A stretch of 64,000 nucleotides of DNA from Mesodorylaimus sp. YZB2_4 (lineage: Eukaryota; Nematoda; Enoplea; Dorylaimida; Dorylaimidae): assembly GCA_030248295.1 (NCBI GenBank), contig JASANH010001361.1, positions 1 to 64,000 of the forward strand. The letters run 5' to 3'. Positions within the stretch are counted from its first letter, which is position 1, and each line of letters begins with the position of its first letter. The notes under the pieces were generated by a model, which was not told the origin of the DNA, searched no databases, and saw nothing but the letters and a program-made list of their open reading frames with translations. The translations under genes and the position numbers were made by a program. Positions 23,360 through 34,760 of this stretch are shown in pieces.

Positions 23360-25175
23360 CTAATCGACTGGTGCCAATCCGATCACTCCGCATCCAACCC
23401 GGGCCCCAGCATTGCCCGTCTTCAGGCTTTCTTCATTTTTGCCTTTCCCTAAAACGAGTGTCTAGTCAGCCTGTACTGCCTTGGAAAAGGGTGGTACCTA
23501 AATCATCGGCAAGCTGGTGCACGACCATTGTGCGTCCAATGACCGAGTACTGGCCCGCCAGTGTGATCAGTCGATCAGTGACGTGTAATCTGGCCAGGCC
23601 CTCGCTGTTGGCAGTTATATTGCCGAGGTCTCCAACATGGCGGACTTCGTCCTGGAATGAAATGGTGAAACGAAGACGCAATGCCAAAGCCTGTAAATAC
23701 TCTAATAATGTCCCCCGGGGCATCGTTTGCCCATCCTAGGGTGATCTACGACAAACAAGAAGACGCGGTCCACGATCATCTCGGGGTACCTTTGGCGAGC
23801 AGCCGCGCTCGGCGGTCGTAAGCGAAGTTGTCAGTAGGCAGAATCGCTCGACGGCGACCCTGCTCTCATCGTCAGTTCTGTGTCTAACCCCGACTTAGAG
23901 GGGTGGGCTTAATGAGGGTGTCCACGCCTTTTTCCGCCTGAAGAAGCCTGCAGGAGATTAAGGGCTTGAGCAAGGCGAGTCTTACGACTTCACCGGCGGC
24001 TGAAACATTAACTCGAGAGGTACGTTCCCAGGGGAGATCACCGTAGCCTACCAGGCACAGGGCCACGAGACAGGCTCCAATAAAGATCAGGCACGATGTT
24101 CAGGTCTTTTGGTTAAGGCGTTGGTCCCGCATTGCTGGGGCCAGCAACCCTGACTGGGAGGCCGCAGTTCTGTTCCGGCTGGGGAGTGCCCGTTCTCAGA
24201 GTGGGAACCGGTCGATGTTTCAGGCCTGCACCAAGTCGGAAAACTAGGTAGGCTGCCCTGAGTTTTTAGCGTGGTGGTCGTTCATACGGACCCAGTCGTA
24301 TTAGTTACGCATGGACTACTCTCTCCTAAGTCGGGGCAAGCGCAAGCCCAAGAGCGAGATAGCGGTCGAGTGTCCGGCTAGGTTTGCGAACATCGATAGA
24401 GGATTGGCCTTTGGTTCCTGGTCTGGATTGCTCCGTGTGCACTTTGGTCCCAGGTCCGTCGGAGCTTCTTTGATGGCCGGCGGCTGCTCCCCGAGTTGTG
24501 AGTCTACTGTACACAGCCCTTGTGGTGTGGTGGTGAGTAAAGTATAGCACGAGGTGTCCGTGGACCGCGTGGGGTGGTTCCAGTGGCTTGAGCCATCCTC
24601 TGGTCAGGCCTAGATAGCCCTATGGACTTTCAAGAAAAAGTCCACTGAAAGAAGCTCAAGGCATTTCCCACGCCTATCATAGAAGAAACAAATTTCCAGC
24701 ACATTTCACCATCGTACGGTAGATCTACCAACCTGGTGTTTCTATTCGCACAATCAGAATCAGCGACATCCTTGCAGTGAATTCACTCAATCAGCAGTTG
24801 AGACCTTCCTTACCCATATCATCATGCTGGTGTCCATGGGGTGGGTCAGCACATACGTATCTATTGCCACACTGCATATATTAGGTGCCTCGCACTACCC
24901 TGAGAGACTACTCGAGGGCAACCGATTGTGTGTACTGGCTTACCTTGGGCCCGCCATGCACGCATTTATGTGGATTGTAGTGAGCCCCGGCGGAAGTGCA
25001 TCCTTGCGTGTTGTCGCCCCATTCGTGAACGTGAAAACCGTGTGCGCCGGGGGATAGGCCTTTGATTTCGCCAGTAATTTTGGTTGGTTCGTCGTCATAC
25101 ATCTGAATAGGTAGAGGATTCGAGACAGTTTGCCTGGATAATGCACAGCCCCCTGCTCCCCTTCAGAACTTCCAT
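23360..25175 (-). CDS. Cu/Zn superoxide dismutase, cytosolic type
   Basis: Four exons: 25175-25134, 25102-24944, 23651-23498, 23448-23360; 147 residues, close to the usual 150-odd. Disproportionates superoxide. All metal ligands are visible: [10 protein letters not shown] (Cu His pair), [18 protein letters not shown] (bridging His, Zn His and Asp) and VVHQLADD. The disulfide cysteines GCTSAG and VGCGVIG and the active-site Arg in GNAGARVG are present. No signal peptide. The short N terminus ([14 protein letters not shown]) is joined to exon 2 through a proposed 31-base GC-AG intron (25133-25103), the weakest part of the model. Intron 2 is 1.3 kb and carries dispersed repeats. Confidence 0.85.
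23960..24065 (-). repeat. Dispersed repeat shared with 29 kb and 55.8 kb
   Basis: On the minus strand this reads tgcctggtaggct...ctgggaacg...gtttcagc...gtaagactcgccttgct, closely similar to 55,780-55,890 on the plus strand and in part to 29,080-29,150. It lies in intron 2 of the SOD gene. Confidence 0.55.
24105..24240 (+). repeat. SINE-like dispersed repeat, copy 1
   Basis: Shares ggcgttggtcc, gggccagcaac, ctgac, gaggc, gcagtt and gtgggaa in the same order with 50,675-50,830. The other copy begins gtggctcagttggttggggc, which looks like an RNA polymerase III A box, so a tRNA-derived SINE is likely. Confidence 0.5.
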
Positions 25176-25179
25176 CAGC

Positions 25180-27200
25180 TTACATAGATGATGCCTGCTG
25201 CTGCTTAAAGTATGTAGCAGAACTGCGGTCTTCAAGTACCATCCGCGAGAACCGCACAATGTGTTGTGCGTGTGCGGTGACACATTCTGCTCACATTACT
25301 GTGTACACAGGGGTGCAGTGGTGGCTATCGCAGCTGCAGCTTCCCTTCAGAACTACCCACCCGCCCCCACACTCTGACTCAGCTAACATAGCACACATTT
25401 ACGAGTATGCTTCCTCAAATAATGAATGTTTCCTGGGCCAGCCGACGAATCAGGTCGGTTTGCATGACTATTTGAGGTAATTTGCCCTTTGTCAGTGAAA
25501 GCACTGAGCTTCGGCCAAAAAATAGTGAAGGTATTTCATCCCGGAGCATAAAGGTTCTTACATTGCCTGAATAGTACGTGAAGTAGAGCCCCCTATTAGT
25601 GGCGACCAGCTGTCTCCAGTCGCTGCCTATTTGCTTCAGTATTTGCTATCGATATCGACTAATAGCCAGCAAAAGAAACCCCAACAAATCGCCAAAGTGC
25701 AATCGATACCTGCTCGAATTTGACCACTCCGTAAACTCCATTCTCGCCTTCGATTACGCACACTGCCCGCCTAACCATTATATCCGAACCGTCCCGATTC
25801 CACGCCACCAATTCTTAAAATGCACAGAATTATAACGCGTCTCAAGCCACCCAGATTCGGGCTCACAATCAGTATCTGCTCACAATGACACAGCATGGGT
25901 GGCCCTAGTTTGCACGCCGGTTTTAGAGCGAGCGGCGAAGTGTGCTGCCGTGACTGGAAAAAACAGTTTTACGGTGCGTAACGTGAGAGGAACTGCGCCT
26001 AGCATGGCTCTTTTGGGGAGATAACATGACAGATAAGACTAACAGGTATGGCGAGACTGACAATGAGCCTGTGATAATGCGCATGCGGCGAGGCAATACA
26101 ATGCGTTTGATGTAGTTTGAACGTGGACGAGTTTTTGAGTTGCGAAAGTCTATATCATAGCGGCTTTTATTGGCTTCCAAATGTCAACTGATCTACCTGC
26201 TCGTATGTATATGCCGGGAAAATGAAGCGCAGAACACACAGGGAAAAGGGAATGACAAATTGAAAAACAATCGCAGAGGAGACTAGAATACTTTTTCTGA
26301 TGCGCATGTCAGAAATATGGCACCTCCATAGTTTTCAGTAGCTGACGATCCAAGGGAAGAATTTCTGACTGCAGACATTTTTGGATCGTAGGCCGTGGCC
26401 CAAAGCCTTGGTTTGATACCGAATGAAAGGGTCATATTTCTGATCTAATGTACGAATGGAGGTCATAGCAGAAAATCTGTCCCGTCGTTATTCATTGTCT
26501 TCTATTAGATGTAATCAGAGAAATTGAATTAGTAATTTGATTTTGGGTCGAGCACTGTCTGATGTGTAATGCACAATTCACTAATCAGTGACAAAATCAC
26601 AGATGGTGTGGTCAGGGAAGAAAAAGTGCATACGCAAGATTATTTCCCGTCACAAATGATGGCTCATGTAACACTCGTGCCTCGCCATGGCCTACCAGGC
26701 ACGAGGGTTACACTTACCAACTCTAGCAAAGGTGAGATACCATCATGCACAATTTAGTCTGCTCTTAACATCCATCCGACCCAGAACTACGCATCTAATC
26801 GTAAGTCAATCCAAGCTGGCTGGTTGGGTGAATGGCACAAAAGCACATTTTTATAGCACCCTGTCAGATAGTCCCCTTCCACTGGTCTCTGCCCTGGAAT
26901 GACCAGACGCCAGGGAGAGTCCATCACCCGAGCGCTCAGGATTGTTTGACCCCAGCATGCATTGGCTCGGCGAATGCACCAGGCAATCTACATATCACAG
27001 TACACGCAATGACGTTGCCTGGTCACACGCATCATCATCACATCAAACACGATCGTCACAGCCGTGAGCAGACACAAACAATGCAAGTTCGAGATCGTCA
27101 TCGCAACACGCTTTTCGATCACATTCGTCAACTCGGTTCTTCACAAGGTCAGTTGCTGCAAGAGACAGAAGACTGTTGAAGTATAAAAATTTCGACTCGT
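25180..27200. other. Intergenic stretch between the first SOD gene and the phosphatase gene
   Basis: No supportable coding exon on either strand. One near-perfect inverted repeat is visible at 26,666-26,713. Otherwise unique-looking sequence. Confidence 0.5.
26666..26713. repeat. Inverted repeat (hairpin)
   Basis: gtaacactcgtgcct and aggcacgagggttac form a 15-base stem with one mismatch around an 18-base loop. It is too far from the 3' ends of known genes to be an obvious processing signal. Confidence 0.5.
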
Positions 27201-27206
27201 CGAGTC

Positions 27207-28318
27207 TCATTTCACCTTGATTTTGCAGCTCAGGTCCTCTTTGACCACCATCATGGCTGCGGAGTTGTCGAATTGATCGCAGTACTTCGGGGCACTGAAC
27301 AACGTCACCAACCGACCGCCGGCGAAGAACTCGTACCCGTTCATGACCACTTGATGGGCCTGAAACGCAGCGGGAATCAGCAAGGATGAGACTCCGCATT
27401 AAGACCACTCACCCTAGCGATCAAATCGATGCCGAAGTAGTTGCAGAAGGCCACCACCATGTCTTCTCCAAACGTGCAGCTGATTCCGCGAGAGCTGATG
27501 AGGAAGCCTAGGATGGCCGAGAAAAGTTACTTGGGCAAAGTTCAAAGCCTCGAGTGGTCTCCACTTACCGCTCTGACCAGGCACTGGATCAGACCACAAC
27601 AGGTCAGCCGCAACTCCGCTGTTGACGACATTGAGCGGACGGGGCACTTGGCGGATTTGGTCAAAAGACGTCATCTCGGGCGACAAGCCACCGTGCATGC
27701 AGAGGATGCGGCCACCGACCAGGCCAGCCAGCGGTAGATAGCTGAACACCTTCTGTAACAGTTGCGAGTTCGGGAGAGGACCATGGCGACAAGAAGGGGT
27801 GCTTACGTTCAAAGCCCAATAAATGGCCTCGGTGTAGCGCTTCTTGCTGTCCTCCCACAGACCGTAGATGCGATTGATGTTAGCGCATTCGTGATTGCCA
27901 CGCAGAATGAAGAAGTCTTTGGGGAAGACGATCTTGAGAACGAACATCATGGCCGCCACTTCGATGCTCTGCGTTCCACGGTCCACGTAATCACCTGAAA
28001 CACTACACGTTGGCGTATCGAATGATTGGAAGGACAAAGATTACCGAGAAACAGGTATCGGGATTCGGGCGGCCAACCGCCGTGATCGAACAGACGCAAC
28101 AAGTCGTAGAATTGGCCGTGGGTATCGCCGCAGATGACGATAGGCGGGTCCAACTCGCAAAGCATGGCATCCTTTTTCAAAGCTTCGATGACGTTGTCGC
28201 ACAGAAACAAGATTTCGTCTTGCGTCAGGAACTGGCGGTTTCCCTCGGGCGACTTCTCGAGCATCAGTTTACGCAGGATGCGTTTCAGAGCATTCGCTTT
28301 TTCCACCGTGTCTACCAT
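27207..28318 (-). CDS. PP1-like Ser/Thr protein phosphatase catalytic subunit
   Basis: Five exons: 28318-28045, 27994-27807, 27752-27569, 27507-27413, 27359-27207; 297 residues. Phosphoprotein phosphatase metal and catalytic motifs are in order: [44 protein letters not shown], then [27 protein letters not shown] and [14 protein letters not shown]. It is closest to PP1 (the segment IRQVPRP and the SAPNYC-like SAPKYC) but diverges: the usual WxxNDRGVSFTFG reads differently, and the C terminus stops 10-30 residues early, lacking the Pro/Thr tail that cyclin-dependent kinases phosphorylate in canonical PP1. The start is taken at [12 protein letters not shown], the first ATG in frame. It sits between SOD genes on the same strand; no functional link is implied. 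Confidence 0.88.
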
Positions 28319-29643
28319 CTTCTTCCCGACTATCTTTGCGACCACGCAACCGACTGCTCACACAGACACGCAGCGAATTGAATGGGCGCGTTGCAGGAAG
28401 AAGGCTAGTAGAGGCGACTGCACAATTTCGATTTGTGCTGCGATCTAGCTTTCTAGGGAGTGTAAAGTAACCGTGCAGTAATTCCACCCCAAGTTTGTCT
28501 GATTTCTATCGAATCATCGAGTTCATTACGCGATACCGTCTTTCAAGGTTTGTCATGCCTGTCACCTGTCCAGGGGCGTGTGATCGACAATAATATTCTC
28601 CAGCGGTACTCGGGTGCGTACAGTAGTTCATGTTCGCACACACACAGATCAGCCGTGTGGTGAGAAGCGGCATAGAGCTAATATTGTGTAACAGGCTAAT
28701 TGTAAGTTGACTGAAAACGCAGATCACATACCAGCACATGGCTTGCTACCGAGCTGTAGGATAGTGCCCACATAAAATGAGTCAGGGGGTCAGGAGAAGA
28801 TGCGCATCGTGTCTAGCCATAAGTCATGGTCAGTGTGGTCAGGCTGGAACACTTGCGCGTACTGTGCATTCCTGTTTGTCCCAGGCCAGTCAACACCATT
28901 GCTGGGGCAAACATCTTGTTGAACTGTACTGGCCAAACGGATCCGGAAACACTTCATAGTGCTTGGATTAGAGAGTGCGAGCAGTGAAGATGTGGAAGCT
29001 AAAATGGGATTAAAAAAGTTGGTAGTCCTCTTACTGTTAGCTAGCAATTGTTGACGATGTAACCCTAGAGCCGGTAGACCATGGCCCCTCAGGTTCATGT
29101 TTCAGCGTCACTTACATTCGCAAGACTTGCCTTGCTCCAATCGGATTTTTTGTCCCGCCGACTTCGGTCAGCCACATTCTCTCCTACGCGGGCCGACCAC
29201 GGTTGCAGGAGGCAATAGCACTTGTACTCAGAACGCAGTTAGCCCGAGGCGAAAGAGAAATGCAGGCGTGCGAACCAGTCTGGCCTGCATGATATGATAT
29301 GATATGATCACTCCCACGCCCACGCTGGCAGATACATATTCCATTCGGGCTGTTCGTGTTCGAGTGTGACCAGAATTGAGCTCTCCGTTTTGTGCGAGCA
29401 TCCGCTCGCGGGGTATTACTTCCAGCCAGTGCTAGAGGATGAAGACAATCTCCGACAAGTTCTGCGCAAAAATTTCAACTAATTTGTCTAACGTTACTCC
29501 CGCAATCATTCATATTTTACTTGTCTGGAACCAAACCTACAATCACAAAGTACTCGTAGCTATGCTGTACTTCATCAATACACAATTTATCATGACACTT
29601 GATCATAATATAATCAATTAAATCGATACGAACACGAGCACAC
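28319..29643. other. Intergenic region with one dispersed repeat
   Basis: No supportable gene. The segment 28,880-29,055 is a diverged copy of 29,855-30,020 (shared gcaaacatcttgttgaactg-like block, then attaaaaaagttgg). A short gatat tandem repeat is at 29,290-29,310. Confidence 0.45.
28880..29055 (+). repeat. Dispersed repeat, copy 1 (partner at 29,855-30,020)
   Basis: Similar blocks in the same order: caacaccattgctggggcaa / cagtgctgtggcaaacagg, ttgttgaactg, aaacacttca / aagcacttca, ggattaaaaaa, gttgttgaa-type end. Spacing is conserved. Confidence 0.5.
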
Positions 29644-30773
29644 TTACGCCCACGCGATGATACCACATCCGACTCGCGCGCCTGCATTGCCAGTCTTCAA
29701 ACTCTCGACGTCACCGCCCTTTCCCAGGTCGTCCTGTTTCAAGTGCACGACCAAGGCACGCCCGACGATCGAACACGGGCCCACCAGCGAAATGACATTG
29801 TCCGTGATCGATACCTCCACTACGCCGTTCTGAAATGACAACTAGGTGTGTAGTTGGCAGGTCGACATCAGTGCTGTGGCAAACAGGTTGTTGAACTGCA
29901 ACGACCGAAAGCACTTCAAAACGGCTGGATATTGGTATGTACGAAAAATGAAGATGTTAGGAAGCTTACTAGGATTAAAAAAACTTGGGAATTCTACATG
30001 CTGTTGTTGAAGAGCAACAGAACACTTGAAAAAAGTCATACCGCTGTACTGAGAAACGCACGCGTGCGGAACAGCCCTTTTGCCATTTGCCTCAGTGCCA
30101 TAGCTACTGAATTCGACCTGAGTGATCATTATAGGGGGCTCTCACTGATGGTAATGCAATGTATTCGACAAGCTTATATTCGTTCTAGAGCTACCGTGTC
30201 CCTACGTCCAATGCAGTAGCCTTTAAAAGATCTCGTGACTCATATGTGTACATGTCTGGCCCCTATGCGACCCCAGCACAAAGTCTCCCTATGACTTACC
30301 GCATCAGCCTGTACATTTCCCAGATCGCCTACATGTCGTTCAACATCGGCTGGCCCAGCATGGGTGAAATTATTAGGATTGTAATGCGACCCAGCACTGA
30401 CGCATCCACCGGTCAAATTGCCCGACGTGTGCACGTGGAATCCATGCAGACCAGCGGGTACTAATTTGTCCAGTCGTCCCGAAATCTGCACCGGACTGTC
30501 CGGATCGGCTTGGGTGAAGGTCAATGTGCCAGTCACATTGCCAGCATCTGGTGTAATCACGACCATGGCGAGCAGCGGGGACGAGGTTGGTGGAGTGCAA
30601 GGGGGCTTCTTGAGAGGCGGCAATGGGATACCCCGTTGGTCAGGAGGCGATGGTAAAAATGGGGGTGGGCCGCCCGGACTCTGCGGTTTCCTCACTTGTC
30701 CCGGCTCTTCGTATTGGCATTGAGCAATGGCCACGCAAGTGACGAAGAAGAGCACCACCTTGTCGGACGACAT
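29644..30773 (-). CDS. Secreted Cu/Zn superoxide dismutase with short proline-rich leader
   Basis: Two exons, 30773-30300 and 29829-29644, 219 residues. Starts [19 protein letters not shown], a signal peptide, followed by about 45 Pro/Gly-rich residues and then the SOD fold. Metal ligands: [38 protein letters not shown]; Cys pair in GGCVSAG and VGCGII; Arg in GNAGARVG. An upstream in-frame Met (10 codons earlier) exists, but the minus-strand TATA element at 30,814-30,820 and the quality of the signal peptide favour the start used. The 470-base intron holds part of a dispersed repeat. Likely extracellular superoxide defence. Confidence 0.9.
29855..30020 (+). repeat. Dispersed repeat, copy 2 (partner at 28,880-29,055)
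   Basis: Located in the intron of the secreted SOD gene; see the other copy for the shared blocks. Confidence 0.5.
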
Positions 30774-30813
30774 GTTCTTCGATGACTGATTGAATTGGTG
30801 CACGTACTCGGAA

Positions 30814-30821
30814 ATTTATAA
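30814..30821 (-). promoter_or_regulatory. TATA box of the secreted SOD gene
   Basis: Minus strand reads ccttttataaatttcc, about 45 bases before the start codon at 30773, the spacing expected for a short 5' leader. Confidence 0.6.
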
Positions 30822-31510
30822 AAGGCCTCACCTGCCGAACAAATGTCTTACGCAAACAGCGTTATCGCACAGCACCGACTGCGAACTGGTTCTTGTCCTC
30901 GGCAATCCCAAGCGTGAATGCACTCGATACCTACACAAACAAATCTGTGCACTTTCTCAAATTACCTGCCGCGGTAGCACGCACCCAAGTTCGCTCGATG
31001 CGGATGAGGCCAGTCATTTCACCTGCGCCTGTATTGAACAGTATTTGTCTTCAGAAAAAAATTATTGGTCGAACACGAAAATGGGGTGGCCCAGTGCAAG
31101 CACCTACTGTTGATGGTACATTTTTGAAAAGATAAAAAGTACGGACCTGTCTGATTTCAAGAGCGAGCATGTTTCAGTAGAGGAGGGCGGCGAGATAAGG
31201 GTACTCGATATTAAAGGTCAGTGTCCTCATACTCAGCAAATATTGGCCGTCATTCAAGTTAAGACTTGTGGTGCGCGCTCGAGTTAGGGTGATGCACCTC
31301 CCCTTGAAGATTTGAAATCACTTGGTACAGTCTACAGCTTTATTTACAGCGCACTATTCTACAACAGAATACCGTGTCCCAATTTCTAATACCCTTGAAG
31401 ACAGTGCGGTCAAAAATAAGTTCAACTGAATGGGCCAGTTCGGCCCCCAGCAAAATTCACAGTTGAGCAAGGAAAATGATGTTATTCCACATAGGTTCAA
31501 ACAGGAACAT

Positions 31511-32885
31511 TCAAGCCCTGCCAATAATAGCACAGCCGACACGTGCCCCGGCGGAGCCCACCTTCGTGCTCTCGTCTGTATCCCCCTTTCCGAGATCATC
31601 CGGCTTGGCGTGAATGACGATGGCTCGACCGACAATTGAGCACGGACCGTAGAGAGAGATGTGCTCGTCTATGATCAATATATTGGCGTTTCCCTCCTGT
31701 AAAGAAGGACGGTGTTGGATGGACAGGGTCTCAAGGGGGCAAGAAACTAACTTCGTCGGCTATGATGTTACCCAGGTCCCCGACATGGCGCTCGTCGTCT
31801 TTGGGTCCACCGTGGGTCTGATTGTTTGGATTGAAATGGGAGCCAGCACTGGCGCATCCATCGGTCAGATCACCCAGTTGGTGAACATGGAAGCCGTGCT
31901 TGCCAGCGGGTTTCAGGTTCCTCAATGTGCCATTGATGATGACTGGAGTGCGAAATCCGTGTTGAGTGAATCGAATGATGCCAGCGGGTGTTCCTGACAG
32001 GATGGCCACTGCCTTGAGCACGCCATTGGGAGATGCGCAATGTCTAACAAAAGTGTTATTTTCAGGGTCGTCGGAGTGCACGAAATGACGGTAATTGCCC
32101 TTGGACACTGTGGGTGGAGTCTCGTAACCAGCACCTGCACCTGGTGTGGTTCTTTCTTCTTGAGTGCCTGGCTGTCCATAACCGTTTGGTGGACCTTCTG
32201 TTGGAGGACGTCCACCAGGAGTGACAACGTCTTTTGAGGGAGCTTGAGTGGCAGGAGCCTCATAGCCGCCGTGGGTTGGTTCTGGCGGCACTGCATACCC
32301 ACCGCCTGTTGGTGGAGGGGCCTTGGACGAAGGTGGTGGTTCATAGCCTGGTGCTGCTGTTGATGTAGGGGGCGAGTCGTATCCACCACCAGTATGTCCT
32401 GGCGTATGAGTTGCAGTGGGTGGTGCTTCATAGCCTCCGCTCGTCACAGGTGCTGGGGTTTGGTACCAACCGCCAGATGTTGCAGGTTGTTCATAGCCAT
32501 TTGGTTTAGGAGAGGCGGGTGTTGGGTATGCGGGTGGTGGAGAAGGAGCTGGATACGCTGGCTGAGGTGGCGGTGGAGGCGGAGGCGGAGGCGGAGGTGG
32601 AGGTGGAGGCGGAGGCGGAGGTGGGGGCGGAGGCGGGGGAGGAGGTGGCGGCGGTGGGGGTGGTGGCGGCGGTGGTGGTGGTGCGGGATAAGGAGGCGGG
32701 GGAGGTGGTGGAGGCGGTGGTGGTGGCGGCGGTGGTGGTGGTGGTGGTGCGGGATAAGGAGGCGGAGGAGGTAGAGGTGGTTGGTAACCACGGCTGGTTG
32801 CTGGATTTGGAGCTGGCGGGGGTTCGTATTGACACCACGCGAAGGGAACTAGAACAAGCAACAAATAGCACCTGACAGAAACCAT
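31511..32885 (-). CDS. Secreted Cu/Zn superoxide dismutase with very long proline-rich N-terminal region
   Basis: Two exons, 32885-31752 and 31696-31511, phase 0, 439 residues. [18 protein letters not shown] is a signal peptide; the mature part starts QYEPPP, like QYEEPG in the neighbouring secreted SOD, so the two are tandem duplicates. About 230 residues of Pro-rich sequence follow: long Pro runs broken by PYPAP, then Gly/Tyr/Pro/Thr repeats of the type GGYEAPP and GYEPPP. The catalytic domain is complete: [49 protein letters not shown] and Arg in GSAGARVG. The low-complexity part could be a tether to cuticle or another extracellular matrix (inference). Confidence 0.9.
32575..32775 (-). repeat. 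Polyproline-coding low-complexity tract
   Basis: Plus strand is an uninterrupted ggaggc/ggtggt-type array with two ggtgcgggataagga-type interruptions that encode PYPAP. It lies wholly inside the proline-rich SOD gene and is prone to length change. Confidence 0.8.
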
Positions 32886-32933
32886 TTCCTTTGCCGACTT
32901 TAGCAGCCCATTGAGTATTGTTTAGTTTATGAA

Positions 32934-32945
32934 CACTTTTAAAGG
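32934..32945 (-). promoter_or_regulatory. TATA-like element of the proline-rich SOD gene
   Basis: Minus strand cctttaaaagtg lies about 50 bases upstream of the start codon at 32885. Confidence 0.45.
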
Positions 32946-33236
32946 CGTCAGTCGCACTAAATTTCTTCTGAAACTTAATTTCGTCAGTTCCAGCAGATGG
33001 TCGACACATTTGTTTTATCACTGTTTCTTATCTAGTGTGTAACGCGATGGGATGGAGATGCACAACTTTTTATGTTTCAGTCAGTCTGGCTTGGCTTATC
33101 TACTGTTTCTTTACGCCCTAAATAGCTACAAAACTCCTTGGAACTCGTCGGCCAATATCCGAAGATGAAGGATATAACTTTTCGTGTACTCGATGGATGA
33201 GTCTTGTACAAGACACATGTCTCGTGTACACAGACC

Positions 33237-33250
33237 AGCTATAAATAGAG
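33237..33250 (+). promoter_or_regulatory. Orphan TATA box
   Basis: gctataaatagagcg is a strong TATA consensus on the plus strand between genes. The only nearby start is an ATG at 33,322 that opens a handful of codons before a gtatgt donor-like site; no second exon can be named. Confidence 0.35.
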
Positions 33251-33564
33251 CGTGTTTTGGGTGGTGATGCTGAATGTGTAGTGCCTCTCGAACTACATCT
33301 CTGGTTTCTTTTCTTTTAAAGGATGTGCACCGACGAAAAAGTATGTATTTGCTGAGGGAAGTTTTGCTAGGAGTATGAAAATTTCATGCGGCTGGCGACA
33401 GAATGAGAGCGATGCACAAAAAAGGAACGAGCGAGAATTGAGGGGATTTTTAAGAGACTGGTCTGCGTGTCTTCGTCGAATGCAAACCAGTCCCCCTCTA
33501 CCTTCTGCAGTACCTTCGGTTGGCCATTCTTTTCTGTCTTAAGGCTCGGACATCGACGTAGACG

Positions 33565-34760
33565 CATGGCTATACACTTATGTATTCTAAGGCTCCTTGA
33601 ACGCCTATAAAACCAGTTCAGCATGCACAAATCGGTCGAGCATTACGCTGGAATTCAAAAAAATGGGCTTCCAAGGCCTCTTCTTGAAATGATATCGCAA
33701 AAATAGTGAGTGCTAAAGGTTTTTAAGCACAAATGAGGAAGTGACGTCGACATTTCGGTTTATTCCCTAAAATGGGCAAATAAGTTTGAATTTAGCGCCT
33801 CACAGGTATTCTTCCGCTAGCATTGCAATAAGGTGCGCGCTGGCGCGCCCATGGCTATACTATATGTGATTTATCACATATAGTATAGCCATGGGCGCAG
33901 GGCAGAAAAAGCGTGGAACAAGAAAGATTGAGGAGGGGGAAGCGGAAATGGTTGAGTAGCTGCCCTGCTTGGTTACGAAGTTTCTTAAGCTAAGTTGTGA
34001 ATGCCAATGGCAGGCAGTAAGAGCAAAACACGAACACGAACGTACTGTGTGCGCTAATGTTTTCGTGCCGATCAAAAAGTGTCTTTTGTAAAAAAACCTA
34101 TCAAATTTCTTGTTGCATGTTGAATAGCTGAGGGTCCAACCTCAACCGCTGTTTTGCTTTCTTCGAACATTGCCTTTCTCAGTGTGCCTCAGTGTGATTA
34201 TGGATGCGACATCACACCGACGAAAATGTATAGTAGCTAGTTTGCGGTTGGGTGAAAGCGCTGTTTTCACAGATTGTGCGCCATGCCAGAAAAAGTAAAA
34301 TGTCAGGGCCACTTCGCAGAGGCAGGATAGCTCAAAACTATTACCCCTGCGTAGAGTCGAACCTAGGTCACTCAGTTCGAAATCCGGCTCTCTACCTCAC
34401 CGACTCCTCTCCGAATTGTTTGTGGGTCTACCTTTGCTCATGCTGTGGGCGACAATAAGCGCCAGTTGTTACTTTAAATCCATTTCGCAAGTCGAACAAC
34501 CCTGTGTACCTGAGCATCACAACAAAGCGCCAAATTCAAACTTATTTGCCCATTTTAGGGAATGAAGCGAAATGTCGACGTCACTTCCTCATTTGTGCTT
34601 AAAAACCTTTAGCACTCACTATTTTTTCGATATCATTTCAAGAAGAGGCCTTGGAAGCCCATTTTTTTGAATTCCAGCGTAATGCTCGACCGATTTGTGC
34701 ATGCTGAACTGGTTTTATAGGCGTTCAAGGAGCCTTAGAATACATAAGTATAGAGCCATG
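33565..34760. mobile_element. Foldback DNA element with 234-base inverted arms
   Basis: Left arm 33565-33798 and right arm 34527-34760 are near-perfect reverse complements, each 234 bases, starting CATGGCTATA and ending TATAGAGCCATG. An 8-base direct repeat CGTAGACG (33557-33564 and 34761-34768; the next base also matches) flanks the element, as expected for target duplication by a hAT-type transposase. The 728-base middle has no transposase. It carries a second, tiny palindrome with the same CATGGCTATAC head (33845-33898). Confidence 0.85.
33845..33898. repeat. Perfect 26-base palindrome nested in the foldback element
   Basis: Arms 33845-33870 and 33873-33898 are exact reverse complements around a TT loop. 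Each arm contains CATGGCTATAC, the terminal sequence of the enclosing element, so this may be a minimal derivative inserted into its parent or a transposase recognition site. Confidence 0.85.

Noticed and set aside
27441..28448. Several plus-strand frames over 75 codons
   Set aside because: They overlap the exons of the phosphatase on the opposite strand and show no domain of their own.
32394..33021. Long plus- and minus-strand frames rich in Trp/Arg, His or Ser across the SOD leader
   Set aside because: They are alternative-frame readings of the proline-coding GGN/CCN array of the SOD gene.
34310..34410. Possible minus-strand tRNA (ggttcgactc with an A-box-like stretch)
   Set aside because: Anticodon stem does not pair and it lies inside the foldback element; probably a tRNA-derived repeat.
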